Positions 28,150 to 37,600 of a DNA stretch of 64,000 nt are shown piece by piece. Position 1 is the first letter of the stretch. Each line of letters opens with the position of its first letter. Both the position numbers and the translations under genes were made by a program. Origin of the DNA: Neobacillus mesonae (GTDB lineage: Bacteria > Bacillota > Bacilli > Bacillales > Cytobacillaceae); the NCBI RefSeq assembly GCF_023715155.1, contig NZ_JAMBNQ010000024.1, positions 1 to 64,000 of the forward strand. The letters run 5' to 3'. The notes below the pieces were generated by a model. It saw only the letters and a program-made list of their open reading frames with translations. It did no database searches and was not told the origin of the DNA.

Positions 28150-28231
28150 AAATACTGATTCCTCACAGCAAAAAAGCAAAAAGAATTTGCCTTAAATCAT
28201 ATATTAAACATGCTTATAAAAAAGGAATGGG
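28145..28231 (+). pseudogene. fragment of a paralogue of the TPR protein gene
   Basis: About 85 bases match 20909-20992 in the TPR gene with scattered changes: TTCCTCACAGC, AAGCAAAA, GAATTTGCCTT (from GAATTTCCCTT), ATCATATATT, AACATGCTT and AAAAAAGG, in order. The frame is broken. It is joined directly to the right end of the MITE-like copy, suggesting insertion into, or deletion of, a former paralogue. Confidence 0.7.
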
Positions 28232-28408
28232 GTTAATTTTTCCTTTAAATAAGGATTTAAAGGAAAATCTTACATGAGTTCTATGTACTCTTGGAAAGCT
28301 TTTTTCATCTTTCCGGTCAAATGTGATTCTAATATTCTACAAAAGTCCAAGCAATAGCAAATTTTTTACATATTTTAGTAGTAATTTATTGTAAGGATGT
28401 GATGTATT

Positions 28409-28846
28409 GTGGGCTTACGTTGCACTTGCAGCGCAGTTTTTTCTGTATCAGGTGACATTATAACAAGGATTGATGGACAAGAATCAAGCGGTACTTTTAC
28501 CGTTACTGGAACCATTTGCCCTAATTGTCGATTTAGCAAAAATTTAATAGAAGTTCAATATATTGACACGAATAACTCAGCCTTTAATTTTACAGCTGCT
28601 TTTATGGATACCAGTTTCCCATTCTGCGATTCACTTGAAGAGGGCGGAGAAGTGGTGGGTATTACTGCTCAAGGAACTGCTGCAGGAGAAATATTTCAAG
28701 GATCAGCCACTCTCTCCCAGATTCAATTTCTTGAAAACGTTGATCCCTTTGGAAATGCAGTTTGCGCAGCAGCTATAACTGCAAACGGCCATACTTTTGA
28801 GCAATTTACTTGTGCAGAAGGAATTGTTGACATTCAATTCTGTTAA
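28409..28846 (+). CDS. cysteine-rich protein of unknown function
   Basis: 145 residues, GTG start with AAGGATG upstream. Eight cysteines are spread as RCTCS near the N-terminus, ICPNC, PFCDS, AVCA, FTCAE and a C-terminal FC. No signal peptide and no known domain; it is predicted beta-rich and acidic. CATATTTTA about 40 bases upstream matches a sigma-K -10 (CATANNNTA), but the AC -35 is not evident. A spore-coat protein is a guess from these two hints. Confidence 0.55.
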   Translation: MGLRCTCSAVFSVSGDIITRIDGQESSGTFTVTGTICPNCRFSKNLIEVQYIDTNNSAFNFTAAFMDTSFPFCDSLEEGGEVVGITAQGTAAGEIFQGSATLSQIQFLENVDPFGNAVCAAAITANGHTFEQFTCAEGIVDIQFC

Positions 28847-28858
28847 TGGCATCTGATT

Positions 28859-29050
28859 TTAAAAAGGTGAACAGTGCCATAGCACTATGATGTAATAAAC
28901 ATCAACTGTCATTCTGTGAAGTTGTAATGAATGTAAAAATCTTATTTCAATTGCATACACCACTTCCTTTAAAATTTGGAAGTGGTATTTTGCTAGCACA
29001 TTCATAACTTCCCATTCTGCGCCTGAAATACTTGGAACTTCTATGGCCAC
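28859..29050 (-). pseudogene. truncated blaI-like repressor remnant
   Basis: On the minus strand AGGAGGAGG precedes a GTG at 29050, then VAIEVPSISGAEWEVMNVLAKYHF, the start of BlaI/MecI-type winged-helix repressors (ISxAEWEVMxVLW). The homology stops after about 20 codons at a hairpin (ACCACTTCC / GGAAGTGGT, 28959-28986). What follows is unrelated. Confidence 0.65.
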
Positions 29051-29069
29051 TTTCGTCCTCCTCCTTTCA

Positions 29070-29559
29070 TTAACATAAGATACATTCTTATCAGCAATTG
29101 TACCTGTTCTATGGGTGAAATCTTTAAAGAATTTTCTAACCAATACTGTGTGATACTGCCTGAGAGATCTGTATTACCATAACTTATTTGATTTAGATAC
29201 GTTTGTATAGAATTCCGTCTGGTGTTTTTATCCAACTCTAGGAAATACCATGTTACTGAATTGCTCATAGCTGCTGATATAGTTTGGTCCCTGTTCCAGG
29301 ATTCAAAGGGAACTGCTTTCCATTCCAATGAATGGTGGAATTTCCACTCGTAATGGAACTAGTCTCTAATCCAAACAATGCACTGTATATCTTGTAAGTA
29401 GAGTCTGGAGAAACCCATATTGGCGATATTTTCATTCTTTCCAGAGGACTGATTTGCAGCCGACGAGTAGCCTGGAAGGACTAGGATTGTACTCAAAAGC
29501 ATGAGCAAGGAAATGATTAATTTATATATGTGGGAAATCGGATGAATCGTTTTTTGCAA
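29070..29559 (-). pseudogene. class D beta-lactamase pseudogene
   Basis: On the minus strand a signal peptide starts at 29559 (MQKTIHPISHIYKLIISLLM...). After a deletion and frameshift come SPDSTYKIYSALFGLE (STYK = the SxxK active-site motif), then W-N-G-K-Q-F-P. A further frame gives FESWNRDQTISAAMSNSVTW (the SxV motif), YGNTD (the YGN motif) and WLENSLKISPIEQVQLL. The KTG half is missing: the sequence runs into the blaI start. Matches the BSU-1/OXA-like Gram-positive family. Confidence 0.75.
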
Positions 29560-29715
29560 AGTGTTAACCCCTTTCTATTAGTAATAGTTGGACTAAAACA
29601 TAATAAAACTTTTGAATAGAATCCTCCTTTCCTATTAATCATGTAATCTTAGCTGTCAATCCTCTTATCTCTTATTATTTCTTAATAAAAGACGGAAGAA
29701 GCCTATTTTATTTCA

Positions 29716-29732
29716 TATCGCCGGGCGATATG
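29716..29732. repeat. Palindrome ATATCGCCGGGCGATAT (copy 1)
   Basis: Perfect 17-base palindrome (single central base) 52 bases upstream of the RacA-like gene. Recurs at 30588 (TATCGCCGGGAGATA, one change) and 31211 (TATCGCCGGGCGATA), each followed by ATAACTTAT and a conserved leader. Confidence 0.8.
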
Positions 29733-29783
29733 ACTTGCAAATAACTCTAAAAACCTTCATATTAATAGAAAAGGAGGTTCGAT

Positions 29784-30491
29784 ATGCGAAGCGATATACA
29801 ACCGAATGAACAAGCTTTCTCTACTAAGGAAGTTGCAGAAGAAGTAGGGATTGCAACTCCCACTGTACGGAAATATAGCCAGATTTTAGAGCGGAATGGA
29901 TATGAGTTTTTGAAAGATGGTGATCGACGTATCTTTGTTCAGTCAGACGTCTTAGCGCTCAAAGCATTACGCGATACGGACAAGCCGCTGGACGATACGG
30001 CTAAAGACCTTGTGCATCAACAAAAAGAGAGATTAGAAAGCTCCAATGAAATAGAGATTGCGAAACCCGATACATATGAAAATTTACCGCATGATCCCAA
30101 TCAATTAAAAGAGTTCTTAAAGTTTTTAGTCAATGAACTTGCAGTTACACGCGAAATGAATGACCGGCTGACAAACGATATGGCCCATCTTAAAACAACC
30201 GTTTCCCGGCTTCAGCAAGATCATCATGTTATAAGTTCTACTATTGGAAATTCAGCACAAAAGACGAATGCTAAAATTGAAAAGTTAAAAGATCAGCAAA
30301 ATACCAATTACGAGGCATTGTTGCAGCTAGAAAAACAAAAAAGTGAGCTCTTACAAAAGGAAATACAAAATATGCGGGATGAACAGAAAAAAGAATGGAG
30401 TTCACAAAATGATTTTAATAAACGATTGGAAGAAGCGATACAAAAGCCTAAAGAAAAACGAGGATGGCTTTTCTCTATTTTTGGAAAATAA
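29784..30491 (+). CDS. RacA-like MerR-HTH/coiled-coil protein (DUF3967-type)
   Basis: 235 residues. The N-terminal HTH (AFSTKEVAEEVGIATPTVRKYSQILERNGYEF, about residues 11-43) is of the MerR-like type found in RacA and plasmid DUF3967 proteins. Residues 90-215 form a long coiled coil. The C-terminus KEKRGWLFSIFGK is basic and amphipathic, possibly membrane-attaching. RacA anchors chromosomal DNA to the pole at sporulation; a DNA-tethering role here is inferred only from architecture. RBS AAGGAGG. Two decayed copies follow in tandem. Confidence 0.75.
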   Translation: MRSDIQPNEQAFSTKEVAEEVGIATPTVRKYSQILERNGYEFLKDGDRRIFVQSDVLALKALRDTDKPLDDTAKDLVHQQKERLESSNEIEIAKPDTYENLPHDPNQLKEFLKFLVNELAVTREMNDRLTNDMAHLKTTVSRLQQDHHVISSTIGNSAQKTNAKIEKLKDQQNTNYEALLQLEKQKSELLQKEIQNMRDEQKKEWSSQNDFNKRLEEAIQKPKEKRGWLFSIFGK

Positions 30492-30587
30492 GCCAGTTGT
30501 GATGTATGGAAGATTCTCCAAAAGACAAGAGCCGTCCTTAATAGGGTTCCGCAGGATGGGGAATATCGACCCCATTTTTTTGTTCGT

Positions 30588-31160
30588 ATCGCCGGGAGAT
30601 ATAACTTATAAAATAAATTCCCGGAACCTCCACCTTTAAGAAAGAGGATTCTGATATGCTATAAGAATTATATCAGTAAGGACCAATCTTAGAGCAGAAT
30701 CGGTTTAAGTTTTTGAGAGATGATGATGGATGTGTCTTTGTTCAGCCAGATATGATAGCGCTTATAGCGTTAGGCGATATGGACATACTGCTGGGTGCTG
30801 GGCTTTTACAGCTAAAAAACCTGTGTATCGGCAAAAAGGATTAGAAGAATCCAGTAAACTAGAGAATAGATTCATATGGAAATTTACCGCATACCCCAAT
30901 CAACTAAAAAGCTCTTCATGCTATGGGTTAATGACCTCGCAGTTACGCGTAAAATGGTAACGACTGACAAACGATATAACACAGCTTAAAACAACCATTT
31001 CCCGTCCCCAGCAAGATCATCATGTAATAAGTTCTACTATTGGAAGCTCGGCATAAAAAACGAATGCTAAAATTAAAAATGGGGATGTCATTTCTTCCCT
31101 TTTCGAAAAGAAGGCAATTGTGATATCTAAGAAAGGTCCTAAAAAGGACAAGATTGGTCA
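30588..31160 (+). pseudogene. decayed tandem copy 2 of the RacA-like unit
   Basis: Begins with TATCGCCGGGAGATA and a leader like that of 29784, ending AAGAAAGAGG. Then recognisable gene pieces follow with many stops: GTTTAAGTTTTTGAGAGATG, GTCTTTGTTCAGCCAGATATG, GAAATTTACCGCATACCCC, GACCTCGCAGTTACGCG and CAGCAAGATCATCATG-TAATAAGTTC, in the same order as the intact gene. Open frames inside (for example 30730-30960) are artefacts. Confidence 0.8.
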
Positions 31161-31208
31161 TTGCTAGAGTCCACAAGAATAGGGCGTATCGACCCCGTTT
31201 TTTGATTT

Positions 31209-31480
31209 GTATCGCCGGGCGATATAACTTATATAATAAATCCCCAGAACCTTCACCTTTAAGAAAGAGGATTCTGATATGAGATAAGATCTATATCAAT
31301 AGCTAAATCTTAGAGTGAATGGATATAGTTTTTGAGAAATGGTGATTGCTGGTTTTTGTTCAAACAGACATGATAGCGCTTATAGCGTTAGGCGATACGG
31401 GTATACTGCTGGGCTTTTACAGCTAAAGACCTTCTGTATCGTTAGAGGAATACAAGACAAGAGATTGTAATACCCGATAT
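31209..31480 (+). pseudogene. decayed tandem copy 3 of the RacA-like unit
   Basis: Palindrome TATCGCCGGGCGATA (31211-31225), the same leader, then pieces of the 5' half of the gene (TTAGAGTGAATGGATATAG, TTTTTGAGAAATGGTGAT, ATAGCGCTTATAGCGTTAGG, ACAGCTAAAGACCTT). The 3' half is lost after about 31440. GCGCTTATAGCGTTAGG is shared exactly with copy 2, so copy 3 arose from copy 2 or with it. Confidence 0.75.
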
Positions 31481-31499
31481 GCATGGAAATTCCAAGCTC

Positions 31500-32080
31500 T
31501 TCTTTTGAATCAAAGTGGTTAATCTAAGTAGTCGAAATAAAAAGGAGAAATTCCTTTGTTCAGATTATTAGGGTTCACTATATTTCAAATTTCAACAAAT
31601 TCCCGGGAAATATCTACAAATTATGAGTGGATATCGACAAAGTATAGTGGCTTTTCATAAGAGTAAAAGTCTAAAGATGGAAATTCTCCGGTATTAATTC
31701 CGTTATACCATTGAATATGGCTGGCCTCTCCACAACAAGTAAGTCCTCCTTAGTCGAAATCTCGGCCAAAGCCTTAATGAGGCTCTTCTTTAATATCCTA
31801 TTTCTATCTGTTTTATATAAAAATGACAAGATAAAATGTTGAATAACGCTCTGGTTCGGTATAAAACTGTTAATCAAAATTACAACACGGCTGAAAAATA
31901 AATAAAATGAAAACAAAAGGTTTTCCATGAGTTAAGCAAACTTATGGGAAACCTTTTTTATTTCCGAATTGGAAACTATCGTTATTTTTTTAATTACTTT
32001 TAGGCATCATAGCATATAAAAACTGAGCGAAAAGTACTAATTGGAAGAATCAATCCCCCAATTTTCCTATTTAAATTTAT
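31500..32080. other. Intergenic region with a shared-family terminator hairpin
   Basis: No gene I can defend. An 85-codon minus-strand frame (31671-31928) has no RBS or recognisable domain. The hairpin AAAGGTTTTCCATGAGTT / AACTTATGGGAAACCTTTTTT at 31916-31959 belongs to the same family as those at 13214 and 16862. Confidence 0.5.
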
Positions 32081-32086
32081 ATTTTT

Positions 32087-32113
32087 TTAACTCTACTTAA
32101 CTTCTAATTTACA
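32087..32113 (+). promoter_or_regulatory. PhoP-box-like repeats before the phosphoesterase gene
   Basis: TTAACT (32087), TTAACT (32097) and TTTACA (32108) are 10 and 11 bases apart on the coding strand, the arrangement of Pho-activated B. subtilis promoters. A -10-like TATTTACACT follows at about 32126-32135. Further TTTACA occur at 32128 and 32144. Phosphate-starvation induction is inferred. Confidence 0.7.
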
Positions 32114-32166
32114 AAGCGGGAGTAGTATTTACACTGTAATAAGTTTACAAAAAGGGAGAGGTTTTC

Positions 32167-34530
32167 ATGAAAAAGAAAAAGATAGCAGCATTATCGCTAG
32201 CGGCATTAATGCTTGGTTCCACTTCAGCATATGCCGGTTATACGCAATTGGTTGGCCCGAAAACAGATGACACAGCCGTCACGCCTCATGGATGGGAAGT
32301 GACACCTGCGGGAACACAAGTAACCCTGGGGGATTTCCCAATGGGCGGTGCACTTAGCCCAGATCACCGATATCTAATCGTTTCCAATGATGGCCAAGGG
32401 GAACAATCACTTCAGGTAGTGGACCTAAACACTCAGAAGGTTGTACAGACAATTCCTTACAAATCTCCTGAATCCCTCTATTTAGGGGTAGCGTTCAGCC
32501 CGGATGGGAAAACAGTCTATGCATCAGCAGGAGGCAATAACAAAATTCGCACTTTCCAATTTGAGAATGGGACTTTAACGGAACAAGCGTCCATAATGCT
32601 GACAGACGCTAAGAAAACAAATTTCTATCCAGCAGGAATTTCCGTTTCGAAGGATGGGAAATCGCTCTACGCAGCCAATAACTTAAACCACTCTGTTTCC
32701 AAGATAGACCTTGTAACAAAGACAATCCAAAAAACAACGGCAGTTGGTCAAAATCCTTACACAACACTGTTAAGTCAAGATGGGAAATCCCTTTACGTTA
32801 CCAACTGGGGAGAAAGCAGCATCAGCGTTATCGACCCGTCTGATCTTTCTGTCAAAAGGACCATTCCAGTCGGTCTGCATCCTAATGCCATTATTGAAAA
32901 TAAAGCGAATGGGATGATCTATGTTTCCAATTCTGACAGCGATTCGATTTCTGTGGTGGATCCTAACCAACAAAAAGAAATTAAAACGATCTCACTCAGC
33001 CCATACAAAAATGCACCGATGGGAAGCCAGCCAAATGCACTTTCATTAAGTGAGGATGGACAAACATTATATGTTGCTAATGGCGGGAATAACGATGTGG
33101 CAGTTGTCGATTTGAAAAAGGGAGAAGTAACCGGATTAATTCCGACTGCCTGGTATCCAAGCAGCATCTATACACATGAGAATCAACTGCTTGTTTTAAA
33201 TGCCAAAGGTCTTGGAGCAGGTTCCAACCGGGAAGGGCAATACATTGGGAATATGATGAAAGGAACCATGTCGTTTATCGATGTCCCTGATAATACGCAG
33301 TTGAAAAGGTATACGAAACAGGTAGAAAAGAATAATGAAATCTATCAACCGAAGGGATTCAGTGCCAGTGAGAAATTCCCAATTCCTCGCTTTGAGGGGC
33401 AAGAATCACCCATCAAGCACGTTATCTATGTGATTAAAGAGAATCGTACCTATGATCAAGTATTCGGTGATATGGAAAAAGGAAATGGTGATCCAAGCTT
33501 AACCATCTTTGGTGAGGATGTTACACCAAATATTCATAAACTCGCTGATCAGTTTGTTTTATTGGATAATTTTTATGCCAATGCCGAAATCAGCGCTCAG
33601 GGTCATAACTGGACTACAGCGGCAACAGCCAATGACTATGTAGAAAAGACATGGATGGCCAACTATTCAGGAAGGAATAGAGGCTATGATTATGAAGGGG
33701 GAAATGAAGCGGCTTATCCTAAAGCAGGGTTCTTATGGACCAATGCACTTCGCTCTGGCGTAACCTTTAGAAACTATGGCGAGTTCATCAACTATGACAA
33801 AAATACAGGAAAATATGTAGCGGCTGAATCCAGCATGGGCAATAACTATGACCCGGATTTTCCTTCTTATAATCTTAAAATCTCTGACCTTGTCCGCTAT
33901 GATGCTTGGGAAGAGGAGTTTAAGGAATATGAAAAGAATGGGAACCTGCCGCAGCTGCAGATTGTTCGTCTGCCGAACGACCATACGCTCGGAACAAGAG
34001 TAGGAGAACTCACACCTCAAGCCATGGTTGCCCAAAACGATTATGCACTAGGAAAACTGGTTGAGACAGTCAGCAATTCTCCATATTGGAAGGACACAGC
34101 TATTTTTGTAACAGAAGACGACGCCCAAAACGGCTGGGATTCTGTTGACGCTCACCGTACCACATCGCTTGTGATCAGCCCATATACACAAACCGGCAAA
34201 GTGGACAGCACTTTGTATGATACAACCTCCATGCTTCGTACAATGGAAATGATTCTGGGCATGAAGCCAATGACCCAATTCGATGCTTCTGCTGTCCCAA
34301 TGTTGAATTCGTTCACTCATAAGCCAGTCTTTAACCCATTTAAGGTAGAGGAGCCAAGATATCCGCTTGACCGCAAAAATGGGGAAAATGCTCCAATGGC
34401 AAAAGAATCAGCTGAACTTGACTTCACAGGAGTCGACCATGCAAATCCTGAAAAATTAAACAAGATTCTATGGAAAGCTGTAAAAGGGGATAAGCCATAT
34501 CCAGGTGAAAGAAAGGGCCATAATAAATAG
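32167..34530 (+). CDS. secreted beta-propeller/phosphoesterase (acid phosphatase/phospholipase C-like)
   Basis: 787 residues. An N-terminal Sec signal peptide ends near Ala23 (SAYA-GYT). Residues 60-385 are a YncE-type 7-bladed propeller with repeats such as SPDGKTVYASAGGNNKIRTF and SQDGKSLYVTNWGESSISVID. Residues 415-760 are an alkaline-phosphatase-superfamily phosphoesterase domain: KHVIYVIKENRTYDQVFGD, then HNWTTAATANDYVE, and EDDAQNGWDSVDAHRTTSLVISPYT with metal ligands. It probably releases phosphate outside the cell; the exact ester is unknown. RBS GGGAGAGG and PhoP-like boxes lie upstream. Confidence 0.85.
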   Translation: MKKKKIAALSLAALMLGSTSAYAGYTQLVGPKTDDTAVTPHGWEVTPAGTQVTLGDFPMGGALSPDHRYLIVSNDGQGEQSLQVVDLNTQKVVQTIPYKSPESLYLGVAFSPDGKTVYASAGGNNKIRTFQFENGTLTEQASIMLTDAKKTNFYPAGISVSKDGKSLYAANNLNHSVSKIDLVTKTIQKTTAVGQNPYTTLLSQDGKSLYVTNWGESSISVIDPSDLSVKRTIPVGLHPNAIIENKANGMIYVSNSDSDSISVVDPNQQKEIKTISLSPYKNAPMGSQPNALSLSEDGQTLYVANGGNNDVAVVDLKKGEVTGLIPTAWYPSSIYTHENQLLVLNAKGLGAGSNREGQYIGNMMKGTMSFIDVPDNTQLKRYTKQVEKNNEIYQPKGFSASEKFPIPRFEGQESPIKHVIYVIKENRTYDQVFGDMEKGNGDPSLTIFGEDVTPNIHKLADQFVLLDNFYANAEISAQGHNWTTAATANDYVEKTWMANYSGRNRGYDYEGGNEAAYPKAGFLWTNALRSGVTFRNYGEFINYDKNTGKYVAAESSMGNNYDPDFPSYNLKISDLVRYDAWEEEFKEYEKNGNLPQLQIVRLPNDHTLGTRVGELTPQAMVAQNDYALGKLVETVSNSPYWKDTAIFVTEDDAQNGWDSVDAHRTTSLVISPYTQTGKVDSTLYDTTSMLRTMEMILGMKPMTQFDASAVPMLNSFTHKPVFNPFKVEEPRYPLDRKNGENAPMAKESAELDFTGVDHANPEKLNKILWKAVKGDKPYPGERKGHNK

Positions 34531-34560
34531 TGAAATAAAGACTTGAAACTAAAAACTTGA

Positions 34561-34658
34561 GTGTCCCAGGCAGATCTAAACAGAATTTAATTGAAAATAC
34601 GGATAAAGATAAATCCGTCATTCACATTTTTAGCCTGATCCTGGGCCTTTTTTTTTAA
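34561..34658 (+). terminator. Terminator after the phosphoesterase gene
   Basis: TCCCAGGCAGATC pairs with the distal GATCCTGGG arm over a long loop containing ACGGATaaagataaATCCGT, then nine T. It separates this gene from the RND gene downstream. Confidence 0.7.
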
Positions 34659-34672
34659 TATATTTCTAAAGG

Positions 34673-37600
34673 ATGGTACATAATTTTATGATTCGGTTTA
34701 TTGAAGGAACCATGAAACGGTCCATTTTGATTTTAACCTGCGTCGTTCTGATTATTGCTTGGGGAGTCATGTCAGCGTTTCAGATGCAGCGGGATTACCT
34801 GCCGCCTATTAATAACACAGCACTCATGGTCACCATTCAAGCTGAAAACTATCAAGCCGATCAGGTGAAGGAAATCCTGGGGGCTAAAGTGGAAGAAGCA
34901 GTTCGGTCTGTTAATAAGCTGGACTATATTGAGACCAGCTCATTTGACGGCGGTTTAATGGTGAGCCTTTATTTTCCTGGTCATACCGATATGGAAAAAG
35001 CGGAAGAAGATATCCAGGCTGCTGTGGCAGCGATTGATTTCCCTGCAGACGTGAAAGAACCCTTGATTACTAGATTAAGTACAAACTCTTTTCCCATCAT
35101 GCGGTTAAGTTTGGTGTCGAGTTCAGAGAATATTGATGAAAATCTTTTACGGACATCCGTTCAAGAAAAAGTGGCAAATGAAATTGAACGTGTCCCTGGA
35201 GTACGGGAAGTTCGTGTAACAGGGGCGGGCGCTTCTGGTTATGTATTGAACCTGAAGACGGATAAAGTGCAACAATATGGAATCACCATGAAGGATGTCC
35301 AAGCTGCACTTGAATCCATGCATCCAGTTTGGCCGCAAGGAACTATCCAAGAGCAAGGCGGACCGGCAGGCCAAGTAACGATGCCAGTCCGGGTTACCGG
35401 CTGGACGGTCAATAGTGATGATTTAAAAAAAGTCACTCTGCCTGTTAATGGAGGCGGATCCGTTGGTTTATCGGAGATAGCTGACATAAAGACCAGTATC
35501 GTTGATCTACAAACGATTTCCAGAACAGGCGGGCAGGCTGGTGTCCTGCTGGATGTTCTAAAAACACCTTCCTCCAACATCACAGATGTGACGGAACGTA
35601 TCAATGAACGAATCAAAGAAATCCCAGAAATCCAGTCGAAAGATGTTCAGCTTTCTGTTTTAGTGGATCAGGGACAGGATATCAATGATGCTTTAAAAGG
35701 ATTGGTGAAAGAAGGGTTATTGGGAATTTTATTCTCGATTGTCTGTGTGGTTTTCTTTTTCCGGAATGTTCGTTCCACCCTTATCATTGCGTTGGCACTG
35801 CCGATTTGTCTTATGTTCACAACCGCTATCCTGAAGACAATGGGAATCAGCCTAAATATCCTTACCATTTCCGGTTTAATTGTAGCGATGGGGCGGGTAG
35901 TCGACGATTCTATTGTTGTAATGGATAATATGTATAGGAAGCAAATGGAGAAACTTAATGGATCGATAACCGCTCAGGAATTGGCTAAGGGGGCAGTGGA
36001 AATGATTCCGGCGATTGTTTCATCGACTGCTGCTACAGCTGCTGTGTTTATTCCGATTTCAATTATTGGCGGTATGATCAGTTCCGCCTTTTCCGGCTTT
36101 GCCTGGTCGGTAGTCATCGCCTTGGCGGCTTCATTGGCTGTTTCCATTATCGTTGTTCCAGCTTTAGCTTATCTTTTATGGAAAAAGAAGCCTGTGACAA
36201 AGACTTTGGAAATCGAGACAAAAGCGCAGAAAATGATTCAGTGGGCATTTTTGCGAAGAAAAGTAGTTGTTACACTCGCTTTCGTCGTTTTTGCAGCAAC
36301 CATTGCCGAAGCTTTATTTCTGCCAGTTAATTTTTTCCCGCGGGGCAGCTCGAAGGATGTGGCCATCCAGATTGAGCTTCCGGAAGGGGCCCAGCTTTCA
36401 GAAGTGGATGCCGAGGTTAAAAATATCGAAACCATTTTAAAAGATAATCCGGATGTCAAAACCTATTCTTCCACACTTGGTTCGACCTTTACACCAATGT
36501 TTGATGATGTGTTTGACGAAGGCGGCGGCTGGATGCAAAAGCAAAATATTGCCTATGTGAATGCCGGACTTAAGGACGGAATTGATATTGATCTGTTTGT
36601 AAAAGAGCTGCGAGGAGAGATTGGAAGATTATCTACTACAGCTGTTTATACGGTTTCAAACCAAAACATTTCCGGTGACGATTCCCGGTTAAAGGTGATT
36701 TTAACGGGAGCTGACCAGGAAGCGCTAAACAAAGCAAGCATTTCAGTGAGAAGCAAGCTGCAGATGATTCCCGGGCTAAGTATCGAAGGAGCGGCAAATG
36801 ATGCCGACGCACCAATCAAACATTATCTGTCGCTCAATCAGGAAAAAATTCAACGTTTAGGTCTGAATGTTGATGAAGTTCTTGAACGGGTTCAAAATTA
36901 TTTGCCGCAGGATGTGAGGATAACTGTCTCCTCCGGCGGCATCCAAACGCCAATTGAAATAAAACTGGACAATAAGGAATTCCAGCTTAGTGCAGCAGAC
37001 CCAAGCCCTGAAACAACGATTTTATCGGAAATGGGTCATGAAATGTTTGCTGCAAAGGATGGCTCGCAGGTCTCGCTGGCTGAAATCACCACGCTGGAAA
37101 CCAGCAGCCAAACAGTCATCAGTGAACGGGATGGCCGTCCATTTGCAGCTGTAACGGGTAATATTATCACAAGAGATATTGGCAAGGTCACCAAACAAGT
37201 GAAAGCTGCTATGAACAATTTGGATCTTCCGGAAGGTGTAGAATATTCACTTGGAGGCATTTCACAGCAGGTGAAGCAAATGGTGGTTGAGATGAGTCTT
37301 GCACTGGCATTATCGATTCTGCTTGTGTTAATGATTGTAAGCAGCGTGTTCCGCAGCTGGTATGCCCCTGCTGCTGTACTGATGTGCATCCCTCTGGCGT
37401 TTATTGGGTCAGTATGGAGCATGGCCATTTTCGAGTTGGAATGGAATCTGGCAGCGTTAATCGGAATCTTAATGCTGGCAGGGATTGTTGTTACTAACGG
37501 GATTGTGCTGGTTGATAAGATTGAGCGAAACCTTGCAAGCGGTATGGAGGCTATGCAGGCGATCCTGCAAGGAACGGCTTCCCGGGTAAGGCCGGTATTC

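Noticed and set aside
31671..31928. 85-codon minus-strand open frame
   Set aside because: Hydrophobic low-complexity start, no RBS, and it begins within a terminator hairpin. Possibly a pseudogene piece; no family recognised.
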